From an uncultured Opitutia bacterium (lineage in GTDB: Bacteria > Verrucomicrobiota > Verrucomicrobiia > Opitutales > UBA953), in contig CAIMFJ010000004.1 of NCBI GenBank assembly GCA_903840355.1, forward strand, positions 496,001 to 560,000: a stretch of 64,000 bases of DNA, read 5' to 3'. The position numbers and the translations under genes are program-made. Each line of letters starts with the position of its first letter. Position 1 is the stretch's first letter. The notes under the pieces were generated by a model, which saw only the letters and a program-made list of their open reading frames with translations, was not told the DNA's origin and ran no database searches. Positions 53,421-63,007 of the stretch are shown one piece after another.

Positions 53421-55109
53421 TTAGTCGCCGTCCGTAATGGCACCTTCTGAAGCCGACGAAACGAGCTTGGCGTATTTCGCCAACGTGCCGCGCTTTTCTT
53501 TGCAAGGTTGGGCTTTCCAAGACTGCAAACGACGGGCGATTTCTTCGGCCGGGACCACTAAGTTGATTTCGTTTTTGACCGCATCAATGGTGATGGTGTC
53601 ACCGTTTTGCACCACGGCCAAGACACCGCCCACGGCGGCTTCGGGGGTGATGTGACCGACGACGAAGCCGTGCGAACCGCCAGAGAAGCGGCCATCGGTG
53701 ATGAGCGCCACGGTCTTGCCTAAGCCCTTGCCCATAACGGCACTCGTCGGCCCAAGCATTTCGCGCATGCCTGGTCCGCCCTTGGGGCCTTCATTGCGAA
53801 TCACAATCACGTGACCGTCTTTGACTTCGCCGTCCAAGATGCCGCGTAACGAAGCTTCTTCCGACTCGTAAACAATGGCTTTGCCGGTGAATTGATTACC
53901 TTCTTTGCCCGAGATTTTGGCGACCGATCCTTGAGGGGCTAAATTGCCCCGGAGGATGCGTAAATGGCTGTCGGACTTGATGGGGTTGGTGAAGGGGCGG
54001 ACGACATCTTGATCCGCTGCGTAGCTGCCTACGTTAGCCAGGTTCTCGGCCACGGTCTTACCGGTGACGGTCATGCAATGACCATGCAAGAGGCCCTTAT
54101 CTAAAAGCATCTTTAAGAGGGGTTGTAAGCCGCCGATGCGCACGAAGTGGGCCATGTTGTATTTACCGCTGGGCTTTAAATCGGCCAAGACGGGGACGCG
54201 ACGGCCGAGGCGTTCAAAGTCTTCGAGGGCGAGTTTAATGCCCGCGGAGTGAGCCATGGCGATGAGGTGCAAGACCGCATTGGTCGAACCGCCGAGGGCG
54301 ATGACCACGGTGATAGCATTTTCAAAGGCGTCTTTGGTGAGAATGTCCGAAGGGCGAATGTTCTTCTTCAATAATTCTAAGACGGCTTTGCCGGCGCGTT
54401 CGCAGTCGCGGAGTTTGTCCTTCGAATTAGCTAATTGAGCCGAGCTGTCAGGCAAGCTGAGGCCTAAGGCTTCAATCGCCGAGGCCATGGTGTTCGCGGT
54501 GTACATGCCACCACACGAGCCTTCGCCCGGAATGGAACAGCTTTCGATTTCGCGCAGTTCGGCATCGCTGATTTGCTTGCCCGCATGCTTGCCGACGGCT
54601 TCAAAGACAGTCACGATGTCGGCAGGTTTGCCATGGTGCAGACCAGGAACAATCGTACCGCCGTAGACAAAGACGGAGGGGCGGTTCAAACGAGCCATCG
54701 CCATGACGCAACCTGGCATGTTTTTATCGCAACCGCCGATGGTGACAAGACCGTCAAAACCTTCTGCGCCCGTGACCGCTTCCACCGAATCGGCAATGAT
54801 TTCGCGGGAAACCAGCGAATAGCGCATCCCTGGCGTGCCCATCGAAATCCCATCCGACACCGTGATCGTGCCGAAAATTACCGCTTTACCCCCTGCTTCA
54901 TCGGCACCCTTGGCAGCTTCTACCGCCAAACGGTCGATGTGCATGTTACAGGGCGTGACCATGGACCACGTTGAGGCCACCCCGACCACGGGTTTTTGGA
55001 AGTCATCGTCCTTAAAGCCAACCGCACGGAGCATGGCCCGGCTGGGGGTACGATCAGGGCCGTCAACGACCTGTGCGGAATGTTGACGCATAGAGAGGGG
55101 GGTGGTCAT
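53421..55109 (-). CDS. ilvD: Dihydroxy-acid dehydratase IlvD
   Basis: 562 residues of the branched-chain amino acid pathway, an iron-sulfur dehydratase. Cysteine motifs are GGCDKNMPGC and GEGSCGGMYTANTM, with later TDGRFSGGSHGFVVGHITPEA. The third ligand expected near the N-terminal MVTPCNMH is also present. It is divergent from scpB. A TATATA at 55118-55123 lies just upstream but no -35 fits. Its leftward neighbour pgi begins 97 bases away. Confidence 0.96.
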   Translation of the reverse strand: MTTPLSMRQHSAQVVDGPDRTPSRAMLRAVGFKDDDFQKPVVGVASTWSMVTPCNMHIDRLAVEAAKGADEAGGKAVIFGTITVSDGISMGTPGMRYSLVSREIIADSVEAVTGAEGFDGLVTIGGCDKNMPGCVMAMARLNRPSVFVYGGTIVPGLHHGKPADIVTVFEAVGKHAGKQISDAELREIESCSIPGEGSCGGMYTANTMASAIEALGLSLPDSSAQLANSKDKLRDCERAGKAVLELLKKNIRPSDILTKDAFENAITVVIALGGSTNAVLHLIAMAHSAGIKLALEDFERLGRRVPVLADLKPSGKYNMAHFVRIGGLQPLLKMLLDKGLLHGHCMTVTGKTVAENLANVGSYAADQDVVRPFTNPIKSDSHLRILRGNLAPQGSVAKISGKEGNQFTGKAIVYESEEASLRGILDGEVKDGHVIVIRNEGPKGGPGMREMLGPTSAVMGKGLGKTVALITDGRFSGGSHGFVVGHITPEAAVGGVLAVVQNGDTITIDAVKNEINLVVPAEEIARRLQSWKAQPCKEKRGTLAKYAKLVSSASEGAITDGD

Positions 55110-55231
55110 GGTTGAGTTATATAAAAGTCTGCGGTTGTCAGTGAGACAGGCTGCCCTAATAAAAAGAGCAGGGAGCGGACAATGTACCGCCCCGACGTCA
55201 TCGACAATCTCGATTTAAGACCTTTTTCCCC

Positions 55232-56005
55232 GTGGAATTCAACCTCAAGAAAATTATCAAGGCACTCCTGCTCTCCACCTCGGAGTCGGTATCCATCAAA
55301 GATATCCAAAAGGTGGTGCAGCGTTACCACGCCCAAGCCGCCAGTGCTACCTCTGAAGAGCGCCCGGAAGGGGCTCCTCCCGAAGTCGCCCCCCCCGCCC
55401 CGGTGCAGGAGGTGATTCAGGATATTATCGATCAAGTGCCCACTTTACTAACCGCGACTCAAATTCGCGAGGCCGTAGATGCCTTGGAGGCCGAAATGCG
55501 TGAGGCCAACGACTCTTGTCGTATTTTACAAGGACCCGAAGGGTTTCGTTTGGTGATTTCGCCCGCTTACTCGGATTGGGTGCGTTTGTTGCGTGGCGAG
55601 CCTCGTCCGCAACGCCTCAGCGCCGCGGCCCTCGAAACGCTTTCCATCGTTGCTTACCGTCAACCCGTCACGCGCTCAGAAATGGAAGCGATTCGCGGGG
55701 TGTCGGTTGATAGTGCCTTACAACGTTTGCAGGAATTAGAATTAGTGGCCGTGACGGGTCGGGCAGATTTGCCTGGTCGTCCGATTCAATACGGCACGAC
55801 GGATAAATTCCTCGATTTCGCCGGCTTGCGCACGTTGGGTGAATTGCCTGCTTCGGATGTCCTTTCGCCTGCCCAAATTTCCGAATGGATTGCTCGCGCC
55901 ACGACGCCCGTGCAAGTGGGCGATGCCGAAATGGGCTTGCCCTTAGAAGATCAATCTTCGGCGACGGTTGCCACCGAACCTCCTCCCGCTCCTCCTGCTT
56001 CATGA
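55232..56005 (+). CDS. scpB: Segregation and condensation protein ScpB
   Basis: 257 residues from a GTG start. The protein pairs winged-helix domains: the N-terminal part begins MEFNLKKIIKALLLSTSESVS. The second includes LSAAALETLSIVAYRQPVTR and GVSVDSALQRLQELELV, then GRPIQYGTTDKFLDFAGL. These are standard ScpB motifs. A proline/alanine-rich insert at about 45-60 and a similar C-terminal tail are extra. ScpB works with SMC and ScpA in chromosome condensation. scpA is not upstream here. The stop overlaps pheA by ATGA. Confidence 0.93.
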   Translation: MEFNLKKIIKALLLSTSESVSIKDIQKVVQRYHAQAASATSEERPEGAPPEVAPPAPVQEVIQDIIDQVPTLLTATQIREAVDALEAEMREANDSCRILQGPEGFRLVISPAYSDWVRLLRGEPRPQRLSAAALETLSIVAYRQPVTRSEMEAIRGVSVDSALQRLQELELVAVTGRADLPGRPIQYGTTDKFLDFAGLRTLGELPASDVLSPAQISEWIARATTPVQVGDAEMGLPLEDQSSATVATEPPPAPPAS

Positions 56006-57069
56006 GTTTAGAAAAATTTCGAGCTGAAGTAGATCGCATCGATCGCGAGATTTTAAAACTTTTAGCCGCTCGGCTAGAAGTGGCTCGTGCCATCGGCGAA
56101 GCTAAAATGAAAGCGGGTAATCCCGTTTACGCTCCGCAACGCGAAGAACAAGTGTTGCGCGCGCTTACTGAAGCGGCTCCGACGATTCCCGCAACGGGCG
56201 TGCGGGCGATTTTTCGCGAAATCATTTCGCTCTCCATCGGGGCCCAAATGGGTAAGCCCGTCGCTTACCTCGGGCCTGAAGGTTCTTTCACACAACAAGC
56301 CGAACTCCGAGCTTTTGGATCCAGTGTGCCTTCGTTGCCTTTGCGCACGATTGGCGATATTTTCGCTGCTGTCGAATCCGGTGAAGCGGCTTACGGGGTC
56401 GTTCCCGTTGAAAATTCTACCGAAGGCGTCGTGAGTCACTCGCTGGACTTGCTCGCCGAATCGGAATTAAAAGTAGTCGCCCAAGTCACGCTCTCCGTCG
56501 AGCAGTGTTTGGTGGGTTTTGGTTCCTTGGCTGACGTGAAGCGGGTGCTTTCAAAGGACATTGCTTTAGCCCAATGCCGTGGGTGGTTATCGCGCCATGT
56601 TCCAGGGGCTTCTTTGGTAGAAACCGAAAGTACGGCGGCCGCTGTAGAAATGATTGTGCGTGAACCCCAAGGCCAAGCGGCCGTGGCTTCTTCTTCGGCT
56701 GCCGAATCGCGCGGTGTTCCGATTTTAGCACGCGGGATTCAGGACCGTCGCGACAACGCCACGCGCTTTTTTGTGATTGGTTTGGCAGCCAATGCACCGG
56801 GCCCTAAAGAGGAAGTCACGAGTGTCGTCCTCGCGCTCAAACATGAACCAGGTTCCTTGCAAGGAGCCTTGAGTGCCTTTTCCGATCGCGGGATTAATTT
56901 AATCCGCATCGAGTCGCGTCCGAGCCGTCGTCGTGCTTGGGAATATCAATTCTTCATCGATTTCCCCGGACACTGGGACACCCCCGCCGTGCAAGCCGCG
57001 GTGACGGATTTGAAGTCGCGTTGTGAAGTGGTAAAGTGGCTGGGGAGTTACCCGCAATCTGCCGGATGA
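56002..57069 (+). CDS. pheA: Bifunctional chorismate mutase / prephenate dehydratase
   Basis: 355 residues in three parts. The N-terminal AroQ-type chorismate mutase has RAEVDRIDREILKLLAARLE. The prephenate dehydratase follows (VAYLGPEGSFTQQAELRAFG, VPVENSTEGVV, DNATRFFVIG). An ACT domain near the end contains HEPGSLQGALSAFSDRGIN and IESRPS, the phenylalanine-binding site for feedback inhibition. The frame extends to 55885 inside scpB, but ATG 56002 starts the mutase domain. The gene makes phenylpyruvate for phenylalanine. Confidence 0.94.
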   Translation: MSLEKFRAEVDRIDREILKLLAARLEVARAIGEAKMKAGNPVYAPQREEQVLRALTEAAPTIPATGVRAIFREIISLSIGAQMGKPVAYLGPEGSFTQQAELRAFGSSVPSLPLRTIGDIFAAVESGEAAYGVVPVENSTEGVVSHSLDLLAESELKVVAQVTLSVEQCLVGFGSLADVKRVLSKDIALAQCRGWLSRHVPGASLVETESTAAAVEMIVREPQGQAAVASSSAAESRGVPILARGIQDRRDNATRFFVIGLAANAPGPKEEVTSVVLALKHEPGSLQGALSAFSDRGINLIRIESRPSRRRAWEYQFFIDFPGHWDTPAVQAAVTDLKSRCEVVKWLGSYPQSAG

Positions 57070-58007
57070 GTCGTCGTAACCTAGGTGCCCTGATGCTGGT
57101 AGTTTTACTGGTATTGGGTGCATTCTCAGGTTGGGCGTGGTGGAAACGTTGGTCGGCACCGTTGATTCCGATCGTGCTCCGTCCGGCGTTTTCGGTGCAG
57201 GGTATTGATACGGGCACCCCCGTGCGCTTAAACGGCGTCGTGGTAGGGCAGGTCGCGTCGATTGGGTTGCGTCTAGATGAGGAGCAACAATTGCGCCCGG
57301 AAGTGAATTTGACTTTAGATTTAGAGACCATGGCGGACCGCGGTTTGGCGGAGAGATTACGGGCCAAGGATCTGTCCGAGGAAATTCGCGAGGGGTTGCG
57401 GGCTCGCCTCGTTGCGGTGAGTCCGAGTTCTGGTCTTTTACAAGTCGAACTGCTTTGGGACAAAAATGCATCGCTGCCTCCGAAACTTGGAGCACATGAA
57501 GTCCCCATTTTAAGCGGAGGTTTACAGAGTGTTTTGGAGCGTGCGGTGGCAGGTTTGCGCAAAATCAATGAGCGTGACCTCTCTGAAGTCGCCAAGGGGT
57601 TGAGCGACGATTTAGATTACTATTACCCCCGGTCCGACCCTGAGCATGCCCGCGCCTTGAATGTAGCCTGGGTGGCGAAAACGGGACAGTTGGTGTCTCT
57701 GACCTCGCAAGAAAACTTAGGGGCTAAAGCCCAGCGGATGTATGCGGCCTGTCGCTCCTTGCGGGAGGCCGCTGAAAAGGTCGATCAACGAGTGGACGGC
57801 ACGACGCTCCAAGCGCTGCAAATCCACCTGCAAGACGCCCAAGCGGCCATGGAATCCTTTCACGAGGCCTTGGGTTCCGTCGGTCCTCAAATGCAGTCGG
57901 CTTCCGGCGAGGTTTCGGGTGCTTTAAAGGCGGTTTCGGAATTTGCCCGACTCTTGAACCAGAAGGCGAAGGGGTTGACGACTGAGCCGCTACCTCCCGC
58001 ACGCTAA
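57066..58007 (+). CDS. MCE/MlaD-domain lipid transport protein
   Basis: 313 residues. One N-terminal helix (LGALMLVVLLVLGAFSGWAW, about 6-25), then an MCE domain containing FSVQGIDTGTPVRLNGVVVGQV, the pattern common to MlaD and PqiB. A long helical C-terminus follows. Such proteins form rings that carry phospholipids across the periplasm. No MlaE permease or MlaF ATPase is adjacent. ATG 57066 shares ATGA with the pheA stop. The protein is an orphan of the pathway here. Confidence 0.82.
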   Translation: MSRRNLGALMLVVLLVLGAFSGWAWWKRWSAPLIPIVLRPAFSVQGIDTGTPVRLNGVVVGQVASIGLRLDEEQQLRPEVNLTLDLETMADRGLAERLRAKDLSEEIREGLRARLVAVSPSSGLLQVELLWDKNASLPPKLGAHEVPILSGGLQSVLERAVAGLRKINERDLSEVAKGLSDDLDYYYPRSDPEHARALNVAWVAKTGQLVSLTSQENLGAKAQRMYAACRSLREAAEKVDQRVDGTTLQALQIHLQDAQAAMESFHEALGSVGPQMQSASGEVSGALKAVSEFARLLNQKAKGLTTEPLPPAR

Positions 58008-58057
58008 AGGCTTGCGGAAAAGCCCCTGAAAGTGGATAGGTGGAGGCCTTTACTGCT

Positions 58058-59563
58058 ATGGCCGAAACCACCGACAAGATGGAATCTATCATCAACCTGT
58101 GCAAACGCCGCGGGTTCGTTTTCCCTTCCTCCGACATTTATGGCGGGTTCAACGGCTTCTTTGATTACGGCCCCTTGGGCGTGGAGTTGAAGAATAATAT
58201 CAAACAAGCTTGGTGGCAGGACTTTGTGCACCGCCGCGACGACATCGTCGGTCTGGACTCCTCGATCATTCACCACCCCACGACGTGGAAGGCCTCGGGT
58301 CACATCGATAACTTCACCGATCCTTTGGTGGATTGTAAGGAGTCGAAGATGCGCTACCGCGCTGACCAATTGTTCTTCGCCCCGGTGCGCGTGGCCGGTG
58401 AAGTGATTGGTTATGTGGCCGTTTTAGAAGATGACGGCATGCAAGCTAAAGCGGAAGAGCAAGCGAATGACTTGAAGCGCAAGTTGGCTAAGCAAGGGGC
58501 CCTCGAGCCCGTGGTGTTGAAAGACTACACCGAAGCGAAGCCCGAAGAGTATGCTTTAATTCCTTCGCCCGCTACGGGGAAGCCTGGTTCGCTGACGCCT
58601 CCGCGCTCGTTCAACATGATGTTCCAGACCTACGTGGGTGCGATGCAAGATGCGTCGGCCACTGCGTATTTGCGTCCGGAAACGGCCCAAGGGATTTTTA
58701 TTAATTTTAAGAATGTCGTCGATACGGGTCGCGTGAAGTTGCCCTTCGGGATTGCCCAAATCGGCAAAGCCTTCCGCAACGAAATCAACCCCCGCAATTT
58801 CATTTTCCGTTCGCGTGAGTTCGAGCAAATGGAAATCGAATACTTCATTGCCCCTTCGGCGGATTGGGCCACGGCGCACCGCGAATGGATTGAGGGTTGT
58901 TTAGCTTGGTTTGCCTCGATTGGCATCCCGCGCGAAAAACTTTCGCTGTACCCGCACCCCACGGAAAAATTAGCCCACTACTCGAAGGGTACGACGGACA
59001 TCATGTTCGAATTCCCCTTCGGCGTCCAAGAATTGCAAGGCGTCGCCGCCCGCGGTGATTTTGACTTAACGCAACACAGCAACGTCTCGGGTCAGAAACT
59101 CGATTGGTTCGACGAATTAGCCAAGTCGCGCTTCATCCCGCACGTGATCGAACCTTCGGTGGGCGTGGATCGTGTGTTCTTGGCCTTGCTGACGACGGCC
59201 TACCATGAAGATGAAGTCGAAGGGGAGAAGCGCATCGTGTTGCGCCTGCCTGCTCGCGTGGCGCCGTTCAAGGCTGCCGTCTTCCCCTTGGTGAAGAATA
59301 AGCCTGAACTCGTGGCCCGGGCGGAAGCCCTTTATCGCCGTCTCAAGAAGCGCTTCAACGTCTTCTACGATGCCTCGGGTGCTATCGGCCGCCGCTACCG
59401 TCGTCAGGATGAAATCGGCACGCCCTTTGGTATCACGATCGACTTCGACACCGTTGAGAAAGATGCGGGAGTCACGGTGCGTAATCGCGACACCTTGGAG
59501 CAAGTCCGGATGTCCGAAGACGACCTCGTGCGTTTCCTCGACGAACAGGTTAACGGAAAGTAA
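58058..59563 (+). CDS. glyS: Glycyl-tRNA synthetase, dimeric eukaryote/archaeal-like type
   Basis: 501 residues. Class II motifs: motif 1 region [14 protein letters not shown], motif 2 [21 protein letters not shown], and motif 3 [12 protein letters not shown]. The C-terminal anticodon-binding domain includes [16 protein letters not shown]. This is the alpha2 form, unlike the alpha2-beta2 GlyQ/GlyS of most Gram-negatives. GGTGGAGG lies about 10 bases before ATG 58058, one of few Shine-Dalgarno sequences in the window; the frame is open to GTG 58040. Its end overlaps the convergent gene by 14 bases. Confidence 0.93.
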   Translation: MAETTDKMESIINLCKRRGFVFPSSDIYGGFNGFFDYGPLGVELKNNIKQAWWQDFVHRRDDIVGLDSSIIHHPTTWKASGHIDNFTDPLVDCKESKMRYRADQLFFAPVRVAGEVIGYVAVLEDDGMQAKAEEQANDLKRKLAKQGALEPVVLKDYTEAKPEEYALIPSPATGKPGSLTPPRSFNMMFQTYVGAMQDASATAYLRPETAQGIFINFKNVVDTGRVKLPFGIAQIGKAFRNEINPRNFIFRSREFEQMEIEYFIAPSADWATAHREWIEGCLAWFASIGIPREKLSLYPHPTEKLAHYSKGTTDIMFEFPFGVQELQGVAARGDFDLTQHSNVSGQKLDWFDELAKSRFIPHVIEPSVGVDRVFLALLTTAYHEDEVEGEKRIVLRLPARVAPFKAAVFPLVKNKPELVARAEALYRRLKKRFNVFYDASGAIGRRYRRQDEIGTPFGITIDFDTVEKDAGVTVRNRDTLEQVRMSEDDLVRFLDEQVNGK

Positions 59564-61226
59564 CCGTCGCTAAGTCCGCTGCCCATTGCCCTAACTGACG
59601 GCGACCCGTCAGGTTAGCGGCGATGCTCAGGTTTTTCAGGCCTTGCGGCAGGTGGCTTAAGTAGTGCGGGAGCTGTTTTTTCTTCCCTAAGAAGCCATAA
59701 GCGCCGCAGGCTTGCAGGAGGCGTTGGGCTGCGGCGACGTGTAAGAGGTGCGTGAATTCATCGCGCGATCCCGCCCACTCAGAGGCTTCACGAGCATGGT
59801 CTTCGATTTCAATCCGCCATAATTCCATGTCGGGGCGGGTGAGGTAGGGGTCGAAGGCCAATGATGCGAAATCGTAAAAGGCACAACCCTGGCGCAGACC
59901 TTGGAAATCAATCAACCAAGCTTGGTGGTCTTTAATTAAAATATTTTGCGATTGGAAGTCGCGGTGCACCGTCACGGCGGGCTGGGCGAGCAACTCGCGG
60001 GCGAGCGATTCCATTTCTTGGTATACCGCGCGGTCGAATTTGCGGCCTTCTAAAATATTTTCCTTAAAATAATCCCGCTCCCATTGGTAGAGTTTAGTAC
60101 TGAAAGGCTCCATGAGGGCGATGTTCGCCGTCGCCGCTGGCCCTTCGCGGTGGAGTCGCACGACTTGCTCAATGGCTGAGGCCGTGGCCTCCCAGGGGAA
60201 TTGGGGGGCTTGGGCGAGGGTCCATAAATCGGTGGAGCCTAAGTCTTCGAGGATTAAAATCCCGCGGTCCGAATCTTCGCCGTAAACGGTGGGGACATTA
60301 ACTTTGGCCTGATTCTTCAGGGCCTGGGCGAGCTGGCCGTAGAGTAAGTTTTCGGGCCGGGTGTCGTTATAGAGGCAGAGGATGGCACTTTGTTGGTCGT
60401 GGTTTAGGACGCGGAAGAATTGTCGTCCCGACCCGCCCTTGAGAATTTGTTGTGCCGGGTCGAGTTGGTAGCCATACGCCGTTGCGGCCTCTGCGGGACT
60501 TATCGCGCCGCGCACGGGCTTTTCTAAAGCCGCTTTGACGGCTTCGTATTCTTCAATCGTCCCGAGATCATGCCAGTTTTTAGAGGAGTCTAAGAAGCCT
60601 TGAATCGTGTCCGGAGCGGTGGTGATTTGTTTGAGGAAATATTCGACCAACGAATCGCGATTGGGGGGCAGGCTTTGGACGAATTTTTTCGAGACGAGGC
60701 AGATGCCCGTGTATTGGTAAGCGGGGTCCGCACTTCCCAGACGGTTGCGTAAATCTGTCACGCGCCCATCATCGGTGATACGAACGTTGCAGTTCGGTCC
60801 CTGTTCGCGGACGACGAGCGTGACCTCCGCTGCGTTGGCTTGGTGGTAGTCGTAGGCTTGGGTGATGGGACATTCAGAGAGAATGTCGCCATTCCAGACT
60901 ACTAAGGTTTGATCGTCCTCCTGGAGTTTGGAGGCGATGTTCGCCAGGCCTCCGCCGGTTTCGAGTAGCTCGGGTTCGAAGACGAATTCAATCGTGGCGT
61001 CTTGGAACTTTGGCTCTGGAAAGGCCTGTTCCCAGGCTTTGGGGCAGTGGTGGGTGTTGATGATGAAACGTCGCGTGCCAGCGGCGTAGAGTTGCCGCAT
61101 CGCCCGCAGAATCATCGGTTCGCCCGCGAGGGGGAGTAAGGGTTTCGGACATTCCGCCGTGAGCGGACGGAGGCGGGTGCCAAGTCCAGCCCCGAGCAGA
61201 AAGGCCGTTAGAGGGAATTTAGGCAT
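59550..61226 (-). CDS. Fused sugar-1-phosphate uridylyltransferase and sugar kinase (MurU-AmgK-like)
   Basis: 558 residues in two domains. The first, about 1-230, is a nucleotidyltransferase: [14 protein letters not shown] (G12-T23), [11 protein letters not shown] and WNGDIL, most like MurU/ManC-type proteins. The second, about 245-558, is an APH-type kinase with VHRDFQSQN near 417 and WLIDFQG near 433. In Pseudomonas the separate neighbours AmgK and MurU turn recycled MurNAc into UDP-MurNAc; here both would be one chain. Substrate is inferred from this pairing. ATG 61226 overlaps the end of fur by 8 bases, and the stop overlaps glyS. Confidence 0.82.
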   Translation of the reverse strand: MPKFPLTAFLLGAGLGTRLRPLTAECPKPLLPLAGEPMILRAMRQLYAAGTRRFIINTHHCPKAWEQAFPEPKFQDATIEFVFEPELLETGGGLANIASKLQEDDQTLVVWNGDILSECPITQAYDYHQANAAEVTLVVREQGPNCNVRITDDGRVTDLRNRLGSADPAYQYTGICLVSKKFVQSLPPNRDSLVEYFLKQITTAPDTIQGFLDSSKNWHDLGTIEEYEAVKAALEKPVRGAISPAEAATAYGYQLDPAQQILKGGSGRQFFRVLNHDQQSAILCLYNDTRPENLLYGQLAQALKNQAKVNVPTVYGEDSDRGILILEDLGSTDLWTLAQAPQFPWEATASAIEQVVRLHREGPAATANIALMEPFSTKLYQWERDYFKENILEGRKFDRAVYQEMESLARELLAQPAVTVHRDFQSQNILIKDHQAWLIDFQGLRQGCAFYDFASLAFDPYLTRPDMELWRIEIEDHAREASEWAGSRDEFTHLLHVAAAQRLLQACGAYGFLGKKKQLPHYLSHLPQGLKNLSIAANLTGRRQLGQWAADLATVTFR

Positions 61227-61698
61227 GGGCCGAGTGGTTCGCACAGTCAGGGCAGATTCCGTAGATTTCCATGATGTGCGTTAAATCTGAGTAGCCCTTG
61301 CTGCGGGCGGCGCTTTCGATGCGGGCGTTGTCACAACCAGGTAGGCGGTCGATGCGACCGCAACGACGGCAAATCACATGGTGGTGATGGTGGTTGGGGG
61401 AGACGAGGGCGTAGAGGCTGCGACCCCGTTCTAAGGGATGGCGTTGTACAATCCCGGCTTCATCTAAAGCACCCAAGCTACGGTAAACCGTGACTAGGTC
61501 CAAGGTGCCATCGCCCGCTTGGGCGTGGATTTCTTCGGCACTGAGGGGGCGGGTCGCCATGGCTAAGACTTTGAGCATGGCCTTGCGGGGCTTGGTGATC
61601 CGCATCGCCTTCTCTTTCATTTTGAGCAGGGCGTTGCCTATACGGTCAGGGCTTCCTTCTCCGCAACAGTCGTCGTCATGACGGTGTCCTTGGGACAT
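61219..61698 (-). CDS. Fur-family transcriptional regulator
   Basis: 159 residues. The winged helix (RITKPRKAMLKVLAMA and DLVTVYRSLGALDEAGIV) is followed by the dimerisation domain with HHHHHVICRRCGRIDRL, the later cysteine in LPGC, and CPDC near the end, which form the structural zinc site. An extra N-terminus, GHRHDDDCCGEG, is rich in His, Asp and Cys and might bind metal. Whether it responds to iron, zinc, manganese or peroxide cannot be told. The frame extends to 61761, but ATG 61698 is preferred. Confidence 0.88.
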   Translation of the reverse strand: MSQGHRHDDDCCGEGSPDRIGNALLKMKEKAMRITKPRKAMLKVLAMATRPLSAEEIHAQAGDGTLDLVTVYRSLGALDEAGIVQRHPLERGRSLYALVSPNHHHHHVICRRCGRIDRLPGCDNARIESAARSKGYSDLTHIMEIYGICPDCANHSAHA

Positions 61699-61783
61699 GC
61701 TGGTAGAATTGGCTTCGTTTATGACAGGGGCAACCACGAATGGCCACTTGCCTCCCTGCAATTGCTGGTTTCGCTAATCGCCG

Positions 61784-62914
61784 ATGAAGTCCGACCTTCA
61801 GTCCTCGACCGCCCGCCCCCCACGCGAACTGTGCCCGGTGGCTTACCAAGACTTTGTCTCCTCCGAGCCTTTCCACCTGGAATTGGGCGGGGTGTTGCCG
61901 GGCTTGACCTTGCGCTACGAAACCTACGGGACCTTGTTGCCTGATAAATCCAACGCCGTGCTCGTGCCGCATGCGTTGAGTGGCGACCATCACGTGGCGG
62001 GTAAATACACCCCGCAAGATGTGAAGTCGGGTTGGTGGGATGTTTTTGTGGGTCCTGGCAAAGCCATTGATACCGATCGCTTCTTCGTCATTGGCATTAA
62101 TTGCATCGGTGGTTGCCGAGGGTCGACCGGTCCACTCTCCATCGACCCACGCACGGGCCAACCTTTTGGCGGTTTCTTTCCAGAGATTACTTTAAGCGAC
62201 ATTGTGCGCGCCCAGCGTCTCGTGATTCAGCACCTCGGCATTAAAAAACTCCATGCCGTGGTGGGTGGTTCGATGGGCGGGATGCAGTCTTTATTATGGT
62301 GTGCGGATTATCCTGCCGACGTGGGACGTATCGCCATCTTGGCCGCCGGGCTTTCGCAATCGCCCATGGCGATTGCGTTAAACGCGGTTTCCCGGGCTTG
62401 TGTGGAAAGCGATCCCAATTATCGCGGCGGACATTATAAGCCAGGGGAAGGTCCCGATACGGGGCTTTCTGTCGGCCGGATGTTGGCCCATATCAGCTAC
62501 CTCTCTTCTGCCGCCTTTGATCAGAAATTTGGACGCGTCCGCGTGGATGGCGCGAAACCAGGCGAGCCAGTGTATTGGCAAGTCGAGAGTTACCTGCATC
62601 ACCAGGGAGCGGCTTTTGTAAAACGTTTCGACGCGAATAGTTGGTTGCGCATTACGCGTGCGGTAGATCGCTTTGACCTCACCGCTCGAGCGGCGGCTGG
62701 AAAGCTGTTTCAGCCTAATGGCCCAGATGTCCTCGCGGTGAGTTTCTCGTCTGACTGGTTATATCCCGTGAATGAAATGAGAATGCTCGTTGCAGCCGCA
62801 ACAGCCGTTGGCGTGAATGCCACGTACCATGAGGTCATCACCGATGCGGGGCACGATGGTTTCCTTTTACCTGATACTGGTCTCAGCGTTCGCTTGCACG
62901 CTTTCTTAGGTTAA
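61784..62914 (+). CDS. metX: Homoserine O-acyltransferase MetX
   Basis: 376-residue alpha/beta hydrolase that acylates homoserine in methionine synthesis. Motifs: HALSGDHHVAG, INCIGGCRGSTGP, nucleophile elbow GGSMGGMQ near 160-167, SSDWLYP with the acid and AGHDGFL with the histidine. GGCRGSTGP (often GGCKGTTGP) fits acetyl-CoA or succinyl-CoA users; the donor is not certain. It is divergent from fur. I looked for a SAM riboswitch upstream and found none convincing. A terminator follows at 62958-62995. Confidence 0.93.
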   Translation: MKSDLQSSTARPPRELCPVAYQDFVSSEPFHLELGGVLPGLTLRYETYGTLLPDKSNAVLVPHALSGDHHVAGKYTPQDVKSGWWDVFVGPGKAIDTDRFFVIGINCIGGCRGSTGPLSIDPRTGQPFGGFFPEITLSDIVRAQRLVIQHLGIKKLHAVVGGSMGGMQSLLWCADYPADVGRIAILAAGLSQSPMAIALNAVSRACVESDPNYRGGHYKPGEGPDTGLSVGRMLAHISYLSSAAFDQKFGRVRVDGAKPGEPVYWQVESYLHHQGAAFVKRFDANSWLRITRAVDRFDLTARAAAGKLFQPNGPDVLAVSFSSDWLYPVNEMRMLVAAATAVGVNATYHEVITDAGHDGFLLPDTGLSVRLHAFLG

Positions 62915-62957
62915 GGGCGTGAGGCGAAGGGCAGGTAGGGGCCATGGAAAATAGGCA

Positions 62958-62995
62958 CAAAAAAAGACCCCGGTTTTGCCGGGGTCTGAATTTTT
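62958..62995. terminator. Bidirectional terminator between metX and rpsA
   Basis: AGACCCCGG (62965-62973) pairs with CCGGGGTCT (62979-62987) around TTTTG. A long A-run on the left serves the leftward rpsA transcript, and five T residues on the right (62991-62995) serve metX. Confidence 0.88.
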
Positions 62996-63007
62996 CTGGA
63001 GCAGCGC

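Noticed and set aside
61699-61783. Possible SAM riboswitch upstream of metX
   Set aside because: I looked for SAM-I and SAM-II patterns. A GCTAA and an ATTGC are present but no consistent stems; a covariance search would be needed to overturn this.
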